Assembly: GCF_026625705.1 (NCBI RefSeq)
Contig: NZ_CP113059.1
Span: forward strand, 3,224,001 to 3,288,000
Source of the DNA: Pedobacter sp. SL55
GTDB lineage: Bacteria > Bacteroidota > Bacteroidia > Sphingobacteriales > Sphingobacteriaceae
Reading direction: 5' to 3'
Length of the DNA: 64,000 bases
The notes under the pieces are model-generated. The model was not told the origin of the DNA. It searched no databases and saw only the letters and a program-made list of their open reading frames with translations. A program made the position numbers and the translations under genes. Position 1 is the first letter of the stretch. Each line of letters begins with the position of its first letter. Below, piece after piece: positions 46,455 to 56,603 of this stretch.

Positions 46455-47132
46455 CATCATGTTACTTTCTTTTTTTTAATCCTGGTGGGATGTAAGAAAA
46501 ACAAAGGCTCGGAGCAAGTAGGGCAACCGCCAAAATCTGTTACGCTTTTATTACCTAAATCAGATGAGGTTTGTGCACTTGGACCAATAACTGCAGATAA
46601 AAGTAAAATTAGCTTTAGCTGGAGTAGAGATGAAAATTCTGACAGATATGAAGTTATTGTAAGGGATCTTAAAACAGGAAATTCAAGTACTCATGAAACT
46701 ACAGATACAAAGTTGGATATTAGCCTTTCTGTAAACACTCCATTTTCTTGGTATGTGCGTTCCAAGTCTTTAAAAAATAGCGCTAGTGCTCAAAGTACGA
46801 TATGGAAATTCTATACTTCGGGCCCAGGAATAGCATCTTTTGCACCGTTTCCGGCAGATAAGTTGGTGCCAACATTAAAACAAGATGTAACCGCAGTAAA
46901 TGGAAAAGTTACCTTAAGTTGGGTAGGTTCGCATGTAGATAACAATATTCTAGGTTATGATATCTACTTGAGCGAAAATATGAGTAACCTTATATTGATA
47001 AAAGAAAATCAGGTTTCAAGTCCTTTAACAATAGATGTAGCTGCTAACAAAACTTACTTTTGGAAAGTAATTACTAAAGATAAAAACGGAAATAAGTCAG
47101 ATTCTGGCTTATATCAGTTCACTGTGTTATAA
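46444..47132 (+). CDS. Lipoprotein with two FnIII-like domains, frameshifted in its signal peptide as read
   Basis: An open frame from 46485 to 47132 begins inside a protein. The natural start is ATG 46444 or 46459, which reads M-K-N-S-I-M-L-L-S-F-F and then meets a stop after a run of eight T (46470-46477). With nine T the frame continues LILVGCKKNKG, a normal lipoprotein signal with Cys near residue 17. The mature part has two FnIII-like repeats (SVTLLLPKSDEVC ... IWKFYTS; VNGKVTLSWVG ... LYQFTVL). ATG 46444 lies inside the end of the preceding GH27-like gene, suggesting coupling. The protein probably binds glycan or assists at the surface; no family name is certain. Confidence 0.7.
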
Positions 47133-47350
47133 AAAAAACTTAATTAGTGTTTGTTAGATGTAATTGATCTTTTACATCCTTTCTTTTTTTACTGACGCAA
47201 TAAGATATCAACCAAATTAAAAAGATAATTCAGCTGATTGATAGCTATTTAAACAACGTTTGTTTGTTGTTTTCCAGTCTTTTGTTTTCGGAGAGAAGCC
47301 TTCAGACTGAAAATCAAGTTTAAACAAGTTTTAAATATCATATAAATTTC

Positions 47351-47380
47351 TATTTTTGTAGAACAGTATAGAATAGATAA
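47351..47380 (+). promoter_or_regulatory. Promoter with TTGTAG-TATAG element, copy 3, before the GH36 operon
   Basis: TATTTTTG at 47351-47358 is a perfect TAnnTTTG -7 element and runs directly into TAGAACAGTATAGAATAG. It lies 110 bases before the GH36 start. The repeat unit overlaps the expected transcription start, where a repressor or activator would act. The rest of the 335-bp gap is AT-rich with no gene. Confidence 0.65.
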
Positions 47381-47467
47381 GGCTTTCACTGTAACCAAAT
47401 TAAAATAATGCTTGATAGCGTTGAACAATTCCTCGCACTATTAGCTTAAACTTTATGTAATAATATT

Positions 47468-49666
47468 ATGAAATGTAAATTCTCCATCTCATTCGTATTG
47501 AATTTTTTCTTGTTAACTGCTTTACTTCCAAAATATGTATTTGCGCAAGGCGAAATAATTTCAATCGAAACTAAAAATCATGCTTTAGTATTAAATGTGA
47601 CAGGGAAAAAAGATTTGAATACTATCTACTTAGGTAAAAAGCTGGCTAACAAAGAAGAGTATGCAGCAATTTCATCAGCATATAAGCAAACAGAAGATTA
47701 TACTGAAATTCTAAATTCTGCTTATACGCCTTCTGGATCCAGAAACTTGGTAGAGCCCGCAATTACGGCAACCCATGCCGACGGCAACAATTCGTTAGAT
47801 TTAAGATACATTAAACACGAAATAAAAACTTTAAAACCCGGTGTGTCTCTCACAAAAATTTATTTGAAAGATCCTGTTTATCCTTTTGAAGTTTCATTAT
47901 TCTACAAAACATATTTTAATGAAGATGTGGTAGAGCAATGGACAGAAATAAGCCACAAAGAAAAAGGGCTAGTAACATTACATAAGTACGCTTCGGCAAA
48001 TTTGCATATTAAGAGAAACGATTTCTGGTTACGTCAATTTTATGGAGACTGGGCTAAAGAAATGCAAGCAGAAGAAAGCAAAATTACACATGGCATTAAA
48101 ACACTAGATTCTAAATTAGGTACCAGAGCAAACCTTTTTCAGCCTCCAGTTTTTATGGTATCTTTTAACAAGCCTGCGACAGAAACAGAGGGCGAAGTGT
48201 TGTTTGGATCTTTACAATGGAGCGGTAATTTTAGAACAGATTTAGAATTAGATCATCAAGATAACCTTAGGATTATTTCTGGAATAAATAATTTTGCATC
48301 TCCTTATGCTTTAAAAGCGAATGAAGTATTTACAACTCCAGTTTTTATGTATACTTTCTCTGCAGAAGGTAAGGGTTTGGCAAGCAGAAACTTGCATAAT
48401 TGGGCTAGAGAATATAAATTGCTAGATGGAAATGGAGAGCGTTTAACCTTATTAAACAATTGGGAAGCCACCTATTTCGATTTTGATGAGAAAATTTTAA
48501 AAGATCTTCTAAAAAGCACTAAAAAACTAGGTGTTGATTTATTCTTATTGGATGATGGATGGTTTGCAAACAAATACCCTCGAAATGGTGATGTAGCAGG
48601 TTTGGGAGATTGGCAAGAGAACAAGAAAAAATTGCCTAATGGTATTTCTTCTTTAGTAACAGAGGCTACAGCAAATGGCGTAAAATTTGGTATTTGGATA
48701 GAACCTGAAATGGTTAATCCAAAAAGTGAGTTATACGAAAAAAATCCTGATTGGGTAATTAAACAGCCTCAAAGAGAAGAGCACTATTTTAGAAATCAGT
48801 TAGTGTTAGACTTAAGTAACCCAAAAGTGCAGGATTTTGTATTTGGAGTTGTAGACGGTTTGTTTACTAAGAACCCAGAATTGGCATACATCAAATGGGA
48901 TTGTAACGCTGTTATTTATAATGCGCACTCTGCATACCTTAAAAATCAATCGCACTTATATATAGAATATGTTAGGGGCCTATATAAGGTGTTAGAAAAA
49001 ATTAGAACAAAATATCCTAAAGTACCAATAATGCTATGTTCTGGAGGCGGTGGAAGAGTAGATTATGCGGCCTTACAGTACTTTACAGAGTTTTGGCCAA
49101 GCGATAACACAGATCCTTTAGAAAGAATATTTATCCAATGGGAAAATTCATATTTTTATCCTGCAATTAGTAGCGCAAACCACGTTACAGATTGGGGCAA
49201 ACAACCCATTAAATTCCGTACAGATGTTGCCATGATGGGCAAGTTAGGCTTCGATATTGTTATTGATCATTTGAAAGAGAACGATTTGAAATTTGCGCAA
49301 CAATCCGTTAAAAATTATGATGCTGTAAAACATATCATCTGGAAAGGTGATCAGTACAGATTGTCGCATCCTAAAAAAGACGATGTTGCAGCTATGTTAT
49401 TTGTATCGAAAGATAAAGCCTCGGCACTTTTATGTAATTACTTGGTAAATAACAGGTATGGTGCCGGAAGCAAATTTCCTGTTAAATTAGAAGGATTAGA
49501 TCCTAATAAAAAATATAAATTGACTGAAACAAATCTATATCCTGAAACAAAAAGTGCAACTGATGAAAGCAAAGTGTATTCAGGCGATTTTTTAATGAAG
49601 GTTGGCTTCAATCCTCAAGTAAATAAAGATAGAGCAAGCGTTATATTAAAAATAGAAGCTCAATAG
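47468..49666 (+). CDS. Alpha-galactosidase, GH36
   Basis: A 732-residue exported enzyme (signal peptide ending KYVFAQ) that hydrolyses terminal alpha-D-galactosyl residues. After the N-terminal beta-supersandwich, the barrel shows FLLDDGWFANKYPRNGDVAG, FGIWIEPEMVNPKS, and YIKWDCNAV with Asp478 as the likely nucleophile. MLCSGGGGRVDYAAL and FWPSDNTDPLERI follow, with Asp546 as the likely acid/base. These are the classical GH36 motifs and the length is typical. It opens a four-gene operon: the GH27-like gene starts 2 bases after its stop, then come the GntR regulator and the symporter. Galactose released here would feed the Leloir genes at 55.5-58.8 kb. Confidence 0.92.
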   Translation: MKCKFSISFVLNFFLLTALLPKYVFAQGEIISIETKNHALVLNVTGKKDLNTIYLGKKLANKEEYAAISSAYKQTEDYTEILNSAYTPSGSRNLVEPAITATHADGNNSLDLRYIKHEIKTLKPGVSLTKIYLKDPVYPFEVSLFYKTYFNEDVVEQWTEISHKEKGLVTLHKYASANLHIKRNDFWLRQFYGDWAKEMQAEESKITHGIKTLDSKLGTRANLFQPPVFMVSFNKPATETEGEVLFGSLQWSGNFRTDLELDHQDNLRIISGINNFASPYALKANEVFTTPVFMYTFSAEGKGLASRNLHNWAREYKLLDGNGERLTLLNNWEATYFDFDEKILKDLLKSTKKLGVDLFLLDDGWFANKYPRNGDVAGLGDWQENKKKLPNGISSLVTEATANGVKFGIWIEPEMVNPKSELYEKNPDWVIKQPQREEHYFRNQLVLDLSNPKVQDFVFGVVDGLFTKNPELAYIKWDCNAVIYNAHSAYLKNQSHLYIEYVRGLYKVLEKIRTKYPKVPIMLCSGGGGRVDYAALQYFTEFWPSDNTDPLERIFIQWENSYFYPAISSANHVTDWGKQPIKFRTDVAMMGKLGFDIVIDHLKENDLKFAQQSVKNYDAVKHIIWKGDQYRLSHPKKDDVAAMLFVSKDKASALLCNYLVNNRYGAGSKFPVKLEGLDPNKKYKLTETNLYPETKSATDESKVYSGDFLMKVGFNPQVNKDRASVILKIEAQ

Positions 49667-49668
49667 TA

Positions 49669-51705
49669 ATGAATAAAAATTATACCGTATTATTTCTTTT
49701 ACTAATAGTGGGGCTGCCGGTTTTTGCCAGCCAACCTATTGCCAATAAAATCATCCCATTTGGAAACGGAAATGAATTAGTTATTTATACAAAAACAGGT
49801 CTGTTTTCTATTAAGAACAAGGGAGAAGTAATTCTTAATCAAGCTAAGGGTGCTTATATTCTAAATCATAAAACTTACGAGTCTAAAGATTACCAGGAAA
49901 GAAAGATTGCGCAGTTTAGCGTTAATGATAATTTTGGAGAAGGCCAGAGTTATATACTAACGTCCAAGGGCAAAGGTTTACCAGAAATGCAACAGCATTT
50001 TACTTTCTATAAAGGAAAATCTTACTTGGTTTTTCAATTAATTGTTAGAGGAAAAGCACTAAAATCGAATTATTTAGCTCCATTGATAACAAATAATGCT
50101 AAAGTAAAAGATGCTAAAAGTACAAAGACACTTTTTGTTCCATTTGATAACGACACATTTATCAGATATGATGCTCCAGCACTATCTTCAAAGGAAATGA
50201 CAAGTTCAGGTGTAGGAGCAATTTATGATGGCGAAAATAGAAACGGATGGGTTTTAGGTGCATTAAATCATACTGTTTGGAAAAGTGCAGTTCGTTCTGC
50301 TGGTGCGGTAAATCATATTTCTAAGCTCGAATTATGGGCAGGCCATAGCGACGTAAATATCACAAGAGATTCTATACCTCATGGGTATTTAACAGGAAAT
50401 AAAATCGAATCGCCAAAAATGTACATCGGTTATTTTTCCGATTGGCGTGAAGGCATGGAACAGTTTGCGAGCGCCTGCAAAATTGCAGATGGACAGTATG
50501 CTAAAAAATGGGACAAGGCAACGCCAATTGGATGGAACAGTTGGGGGGTAATTCAAGAGAGATTAACTTACGAAAAAGCGGTGGGTGTAGCGAATTATTT
50601 TGATAAGGAGATACCAAAATTTAGAAATGAAGATCATACGGCATTCATAGATTTAGATTCTTTTTGGGATAATATGGTTTCTGGTGGATTTTCCGGAGAT
50701 TTCTCTAAATTGAAAGAATTTGTAGCTCATTGCAAAGCAAGAAACTTAGAGCCAGGCGTTTATTGGGCTCCTTTTACCGATTGGGGATTTAAAGGACGTA
50801 AAAATCGTAAGGCCGAGGGTAGTGATTATACTTTCGATGAAATGTGGACAAAAACTGGGAAAGGCTACCATGACTTAGATGGAGGAAGAGCGCTGGATCC
50901 AACACACCCAGGTACAAAGGCAAGAGTAAACTATGTGATAAATAAATTGAAAGAGTGTGGTTTTAAAATGATTAAAATAGACTTTCTTGGTCATGCTGTC
51001 GCAGAGTCTGTACAGTTTTATAACCCGACCATAACTACAGGCATGCAGGCTTACAGAGTAGGAATGGAAGACCTTACGAATGCTTTAGACAATAAGATGC
51101 TAATATATGCTGCAATTTCGCCGAACATAGCTACCGGAAGATATGCCCATATCAGAAGAATAGCTTGTGATGCTTGGAGTTCTATAGAAAATACGGAGTA
51201 TACGCTGAATAGCGTGACCTATGGCTGGTGGCAGAAAAACTTATATGATTATTTAGATGCTGATCATCTTGTGTTTCGAAATGAACCTGTTGGAGCAAAT
51301 AGAGCAAGGCTAATCTCAGGATTGGTAACTGGGCCAGTAATACTTGGAGATGATTTTTCTGTAAAGGCAGATTGGCAAAAACAAGTTAATGAGTGGTTAC
51401 AAAATGATAATTTAAAGGAGGTTGTAAAAAGTGGAAAAGTCTTTACGCCCGTAGAAGGAAATGTGGGAAACGCTGCTTCACGGTTTTTTGTGCGCAAAGA
51501 AAATGAGACTACTTACATTGCTGTTTTTAACTATGATAAGAAAGATAAAGAACTTGCGATTAAAGTTGAACAACTAGGTCTAAGTCCTAATAAAAAGTAT
51601 AAAGCAATTGAGTTGTTAGGTAATGAAACTATTCATTTCGAGCATATTTTCTCTAAAAAAATTAATTCAGAAAGTGCGTATATTTACCGGCTTGAGACCG
51701 AGTAA
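49669..51705 (+). CDS. Clan GH-D (GH27-like) glycoside hydrolase, paralogue of 42795-46454
   Basis: A 678-residue exported enzyme (signal peptide ending LPVFASQ). It corresponds to the middle of the 42795 protein without CBM, Ig-like repeats or sorting tail. Shared blocks are TLFVPFDNDTFIRYDAPALS in the N-terminal beta region, IGYFSDWREGMEQF, PIGWNSWGVIQERLTYEKA, KMIKIDFLGHAVAE with the putative nucleophile Asp, TTGMQAYRVGMEDL, RRIACDAWSSIENTEYTLNS, and GDDFSVKADWQ. It should therefore be periplasmic where the paralogue is surface-secreted, suggesting action on imported fragments. Its start lies 2 bases after the GH36 stop. Alpha-galactosidase activity is inferred from the clan fold. Confidence 0.8.
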   Translation: MNKNYTVLFLLLIVGLPVFASQPIANKIIPFGNGNELVIYTKTGLFSIKNKGEVILNQAKGAYILNHKTYESKDYQERKIAQFSVNDNFGEGQSYILTSKGKGLPEMQQHFTFYKGKSYLVFQLIVRGKALKSNYLAPLITNNAKVKDAKSTKTLFVPFDNDTFIRYDAPALSSKEMTSSGVGAIYDGENRNGWVLGALNHTVWKSAVRSAGAVNHISKLELWAGHSDVNITRDSIPHGYLTGNKIESPKMYIGYFSDWREGMEQFASACKIADGQYAKKWDKATPIGWNSWGVIQERLTYEKAVGVANYFDKEIPKFRNEDHTAFIDLDSFWDNMVSGGFSGDFSKLKEFVAHCKARNLEPGVYWAPFTDWGFKGRKNRKAEGSDYTFDEMWTKTGKGYHDLDGGRALDPTHPGTKARVNYVINKLKECGFKMIKIDFLGHAVAESVQFYNPTITTGMQAYRVGMEDLTNALDNKMLIYAAISPNIATGRYAHIRRIACDAWSSIENTEYTLNSVTYGWWQKNLYDYLDADHLVFRNEPVGANRARLISGLVTGPVILGDDFSVKADWQKQVNEWLQNDNLKEVVKSGKVFTPVEGNVGNAASRFFVRKENETTYIAVFNYDKKDKELAIKVEQLGLSPNKKYKAIELLGNETIHFEHIFSKKINSESAYIYRLETE

Positions 51706-51708
51706 TAT

Positions 51709-52749
51709 ATGGATGATAAACATTTGAAAATGGAATTAGCTGTTTTTGAAAAAATAAATTCTTTGGACAAGCTTCAGAGTTTATCTAAGCATGAAAAGAT
51801 TGTTCAGGGCATTTTAGATGCAATTAATAACGATGAACTTCAGTTGAATGATCCTTTGCCATCCGTAAACAAGATGATTGGTGGTTTGGGCTTTGCTAGA
51901 GAAACTATTGTTAGGGCGTATAAAGATTTAATAGAGCGTGGTATTATAGCTTCTAAAAATAGGAAAGGTTATTTTGTTATTAATGGAAATATTAGACAGC
52001 AGCAAAAAATAGCTATGGTCTTGTACGCTTTTGATACTTTCCAAGAAGCACTTTTTAAAAGTTTTAAAGCCGTGGTTGGCGAAGAAGTACAGATAGATCT
52101 TTTCTTTCATCATAATAATTCTGATGTTTTTGAAGCAATATTCAATCAAATAGCTGGTAATTACAGCTTATACATTGTAGCACCTATTGCAAATGATAGG
52201 ATAGAGAAGCTTTTATTAAACATTCCTGTTTTCAAACTTTTGATCATAGATAGATATATACATTTATCTGACGATCATTCATACGTAGTTCAGGAGTTTG
52301 AAAAGCCCGCTTATGAGATATTCCAAAAATTAAAGGACAAATTTTCTAAGTATGAGGAGATTGTATTCTTCTTTAGGGAAAATACTGCAGAACCAAACGA
52401 GATAGTTAATGCATTTAATAGGTTTTTAAAAGATAGCGGCTTAAAAGGTAGAATAGAAAGTAGTTATAAGGTGGGCTCAATAGAAAAAAATAAAGTTTAT
52501 TTCACTATCCACAATCCCGAACTTTATTCCATTTTAAAGGATGTAATGAAGAATGATTGGGAGTTAGGTAAAGACTTGGCTGTTTTATCACATAATGATG
52601 ATATTGTTAAAGAAATCATTTCTGGAGGCATAACAACTTTTTCTACAGATTTTGTACGAATGGGCGAGATAGCCGCAAATTATGCTATTGAAAGAAATAA
52701 AGTTCAGCAAGTACTTCCTACCGAACTTTTTCTTAGGCAGTCCTTGTAG
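51709..52749 (+). CDS. GntR-family regulator with periplasmic-binding-protein-like sensor domain
   Basis: A 346-residue transcription factor. Residues 25-95 form a GntR winged helix: HEKIVQGILDAINNDELQLN, PLPSVNKMIGGLGFARETIV and ERGIIASKNRKGYFVING. Residues 100-340 resemble the LacI/ribose-binding sensor fold (KIAMVLYAFDTFQEALFKSF, LAVLSHNDDIVKEII, TDFVRMGEIAANYAIE). Such GntR-LacI hybrids regulate sugar genes in Bacteroidota. It is encoded within the GH36 operon, 3 bases after the GH27-like gene and 12 before the symporter, so it should control its own expression. It is the best candidate to bind the three TATAG-type elements in this PUL. The gene has no frame problems. Confidence 0.86.
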   Translation: MDDKHLKMELAVFEKINSLDKLQSLSKHEKIVQGILDAINNDELQLNDPLPSVNKMIGGLGFARETIVRAYKDLIERGIIASKNRKGYFVINGNIRQQQKIAMVLYAFDTFQEALFKSFKAVVGEEVQIDLFFHHNNSDVFEAIFNQIAGNYSLYIVAPIANDRIEKLLLNIPVFKLLIIDRYIHLSDDHSYVVQEFEKPAYEIFQKLKDKFSKYEEIVFFFRENTAEPNEIVNAFNRFLKDSGLKGRIESSYKVGSIEKNKVYFTIHNPELYSILKDVMKNDWELGKDLAVLSHNDDIVKEIISGGITTFSTDFVRMGEIAANYAIERNKVQQVLPTELFLRQSL

Positions 52750-52761
52750 TTACTAAAAGCC

Positions 52762-54366
52762 ATGACAATTATCCTGAGCTTTCTAATTTGTACGTTAACA
52801 GTAGCTTTTATATCATGGTATAAAACAAGGTCTACTAATTTAAACACAGTTTCGGGGCTCTTCTTTGGCGGAAAAAACAATGGATATTTAGTAGTTGCGG
52901 GATCCCTAATTCTTACAAATTTAAGTGCAAATCAATTTGTTGGAGAAAACGAATCTGTTTTTATAAATAACATGTCTGTAATGGCGTGGGGCGTAACATC
53001 TGTTTTGGCTATTCTTCTGGTTTCGCAATTTTTGTTGCCTGTATATTTTAAGTACGGAATGGTAACCACGCCAGATTTTCTTGCTTTGAGGTATGACGAA
53101 AGTACAAAAAAACTGGTCTCCATAGTTTTTCTGCTAAGTTACGCAGTTAACCTTTTGCCTCCTGTTTTATATGGAGGTGCAGTTGCATTAACATCTATGT
53201 TTAATATAGATGCTCTTTTAAACATATCCTATTGGCAGTGTATTTGGATCATGGTATGGATATTGGGCATTACCGGGAGCGCATATACTATCATAGGCGG
53301 CTTAAAGGCAATTACAATATCTGATAGTATGCTTGGCGCTGGATTTCTATTTATTGGGATTTGCTTACCATTTTATGCTCTCAATCATTTAGGTGGAGGA
53401 GACTTTTTTAATGGTTTAAATCTGCTGCTTACAAAACATACCTCTCATTTGAATGCAATAGGAGGCAAACATGATGCTATTCCTTTCGGTACTATATTTA
53501 CTGGAATGGTGTTAGTGAACATTTACTATTGGGGCATGGAGCAATATATAGTTCAACAATCTTTAGCTGCTAAAAGTTTAAAGGATGCACAAAAGGGAAT
53601 GGCTTTTGCCGCACTAGCAAAGTTGATATCTCCACTTTTAATTAATTTACCGGGTTTAGTTGCAGTGCATTTATATACGAATGTTACTAATACAGCAACT
53701 GTTTTTCCTATGGTGGTTGCAGATGTATTACCAACAATTTTGTTAGGCTTTACCGCTGCATTGATATTTGGCGCAGCAATGACAACTTATAATGCAGGCT
53801 TGCACGGTAGTAGCACGCTGTTCGTTCTCAATATCTATAAGCCTTATTGCCAGAAAAGAGGAATAGAAATTGAAGATAAAAACTTGATTAAGGTAAGTAA
53901 GCGGTTTGAGATTATTCTGTCGCTATGCGCAATGTTTGCCGCACCTTTTATTTTATTTGCAAATAGTGGTTTTTACGCTTATTTACAGCAAGTTTCGGGG
54001 TTGTTTAGTATGCCTATTCTAACAATTGTGGTTGTCGGGTTCATTAACAAAAAAGTTCCACCAACAGCAGCGAAAGCAGGCCTGATAATGTTTATGGTTT
54101 CGTACTTTTGCTGTGAGTATATATTTGATGTCGATTTACATTTTTTGCATGTCTTAGCTATCCTGTTCTTAATCATTTCCGCATTGATGATGCTCTATGG
54201 ATGGTTTTTTCCTATGCAAAAGAACGTTGTTTTTAATCCTCCCTTAGCTTCAGACGTAAATGCTGTTCCATGGAAAATGAGACATGTAGCCGCCCTCTCT
54301 TTAATCATTTGTATGATATTATTATACCTCTTCTTTTCTCCTTTAGGGGTCGCTAAACTAGATTAG
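52762..54366 (+). CDS. Sodium/solute symporter (SSS/SLC5 family) of the PUL
   Basis: A 534-residue inner-membrane protein with about fourteen hydrophobic helices. SSS motifs are LFFGGKNNGYLVVAGSLILTN, SANQFVGENESVF, YFKYGMVTTPDFLALRYD, NIYYWGMEQYIVQQSLAAKS and MTTYNAGLHGSSTLFVLNIY. The Phe-Glu-Trp or Tyr-Glu-Trp of the other two SSS proteins in this window is replaced here by AWG, so sugar recognition probably differs. It is the last gene of the GH36-GntR operon and should import the mono- or disaccharide made in the periplasm. It converges on the Nudix regulator gene with a REP-like element between them. Confidence 0.85.
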   Translation: MTIILSFLICTLTVAFISWYKTRSTNLNTVSGLFFGGKNNGYLVVAGSLILTNLSANQFVGENESVFINNMSVMAWGVTSVLAILLVSQFLLPVYFKYGMVTTPDFLALRYDESTKKLVSIVFLLSYAVNLLPPVLYGGAVALTSMFNIDALLNISYWQCIWIMVWILGITGSAYTIIGGLKAITISDSMLGAGFLFIGICLPFYALNHLGGGDFFNGLNLLLTKHTSHLNAIGGKHDAIPFGTIFTGMVLVNIYYWGMEQYIVQQSLAAKSLKDAQKGMAFAALAKLISPLLINLPGLVAVHLYTNVTNTATVFPMVVADVLPTILLGFTAALIFGAAMTTYNAGLHGSSTLFVLNIYKPYCQKRGIEIEDKNLIKVSKRFEIILSLCAMFAAPFILFANSGFYAYLQQVSGLFSMPILTIVVVGFINKKVPPTAAKAGLIMFMVSYFCCEYIFDVDLHFLHVLAILFLIISALMMLYGWFFPMQKNVVFNPPLASDVNAVPWKMRHVAALSLIICMILLYLFFSPLGVAKLD

Positions 54367-54552
54367 TTTTTATATAAGACACTAATTTATCAGGAAAACA
54401 GCTTTGTGGGTAGTAGCCAGCTCAATGTTGTATCTCGATTCGCTATTCAAATTAATGACTTAGCTATCTGTATTATAACTAAATTTAACATGAGTTTTGG
54501 TTATTTTTAGTTGATTATCAGTTTTTTAAAACTGTGTAGGTTGAAAATGGCC

Positions 54553-54690
54553 GTCATTGCGAGGTACGAAGCACCTGCGTAGCAAGCTTGAATACCGACG
54601 AAAAGTAGTAAATAAATTAATGAAAAATCTTAAAGCGGTAGCTTTGTAGCCTGATAATAGTTGCAGGATTGCTTCGTACCTCGCAATGAA
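54553..54690. repeat. REP-like palindromic element, second copy, with long insert
   Basis: GTCATTGCGAGGTACGAAGC at 54553-54572 faces GCTTCGTACCTCGCAATGA at 54671-54689. The arms match those at 3858-3920, but about 98 bases separate them rather than 23. The insert contains AGCGGTAGCTTTGTAGCC-like short inverted segments and no gene. As in the first copy, it lies between convergent genes. It accounts for most of interest in the 351-bp gap 54367-54717. Confidence 0.75.
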
Positions 54691-54717
54691 GGAAAAAGAC
54701 CAAAAACTCATTTTAAT

Positions 54718-55419
54718 TTAATCTAGCTTCAGATTAGGTATTAAATTTAGAAACCTTTGGAAATTCGAATGATATTTTTTCTTGTCTAGCTTAAAATAAT
54801 GTGCGCCCTTTTTAGAGCCAGATTTATCCTTTTCATCCAATCTTATTAACAGCCCTATAGAATTTATTTTTCTGTTGAAGTTTCTAGTGTCTATCTTGGT
54901 GTCATTCACTTCTTCGAACAAATTCTGCAGTTGAGGTAGCGTGAATTTTTTAGGCAATAGTTCAAATAAGATAGGATGTAGTGCAGCCTTGTACCTGAGT
55001 TTCTTCCGGGCATCTGCCACCATTGTATTGTGATCAAAAATGAGTTTAGGTATTTCGCTAATCAAGAACCATTCCGCTTGAAAATCATTATTCAATTGGC
55101 TCTGGTATTTGCTAATATCAATAAGTGCAAAATAAGCAATAGATAGTGTACGCTCTATAGGGTCGCGATCTGGCTTGCCATAAACCTGAAATTGTTCTAG
55201 ATATACGCCCTCTAGGCCTGTGTTTTTCTTCAATACCCTCACAGCGGCATCTTCTGGACTTTCATCTTGCATAATAAATCCGCCAATCAAGCTCCATTTG
55301 TTGATTTCTGGCTCGAGCCCCCTTTTGACTAATAACAGTTTAACGTGTTGTCCATCAAATCCAAATACTATGCAATCAACAGCTGCCAAGTAATGTGGCT
55401 GACTAGCGTACTCTATCAT
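54718..55419 (-). CDS. Nudix-domain transcriptional regulator (NrtR/AraR-like) divergent from the gal operon
   Basis: About 233 residues from ATG 55419 (MIEYASQPHYLAAVDCI); the frame is open to a TTG at 55464, but that would overlap the putative operator. Residues 1-140 are a Nudix fold. The catalytic box is degenerate: GGFIMQDESPEDAAVRVLKKNTGL (in parts GGFIMQDESPEDAA and VRVLKKNTGL) has Val, Lys and Asn where hydrolases have the Glu of RE-x-x-EE. The domain is thus more likely a ligand sensor than an enzyme. The C-terminal 80 residues form a winged helix (FTLPQLQNLFEEVNDTKIDT, RNFNRKINSIGLL). From general knowledge, Nudix-type regulators of this architecture control arabinose genes in Bacteroides. 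Here its partners are galT-galK-galE, so galactose control is the inference. Confidence 0.83.
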   Translation of the reverse strand: MIEYASQPHYLAAVDCIVFGFDGQHVKLLLVKRGLEPEINKWSLIGGFIMQDESPEDAAVRVLKKNTGLEGVYLEQFQVYGKPDRDPIERTLSIAYFALIDISKYQSQLNNDFQAEWFLISEIPKLIFDHNTMVADARKKLRYKAALHPILFELLPKKFTLPQLQNLFEEVNDTKIDTRNFNRKINSIGLLIRLDEKDKSGSKKGAHYFKLDKKKYHSNFQRFLNLIPNLKLD

Positions 55420-55460
55420 ATCATTATCATTCTTGAAAATGCTAAAATAACAAACTTTAT

Positions 55461-55499
55461 ACAAATTATTAATTGTCTTATTGACAATTAATAATTTGT
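55461..55499. promoter_or_regulatory. Perfect 17-bp inverted repeat, candidate operator of the gal operon
   Basis: ACAAATTATTAATTGTC at 55461-55477 and GACAATTAATAATTTGT at 55483-55499 are exact reverse complements with a 5-nt spacer, TTATT. It lies between the Nudix regulator start (55419) and the galT start (55543), the expected place for an autoregulated divergent operator. Confidence 0.75.
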
Positions 55500-55542
55500 T
55501 TTGTAGATTAGCAATCTATTACACCAAGCCAAATTTATAATT

Positions 55543-56602
<1,060 letters not shown>

Positions 56603-56603
<1 letters not shown>

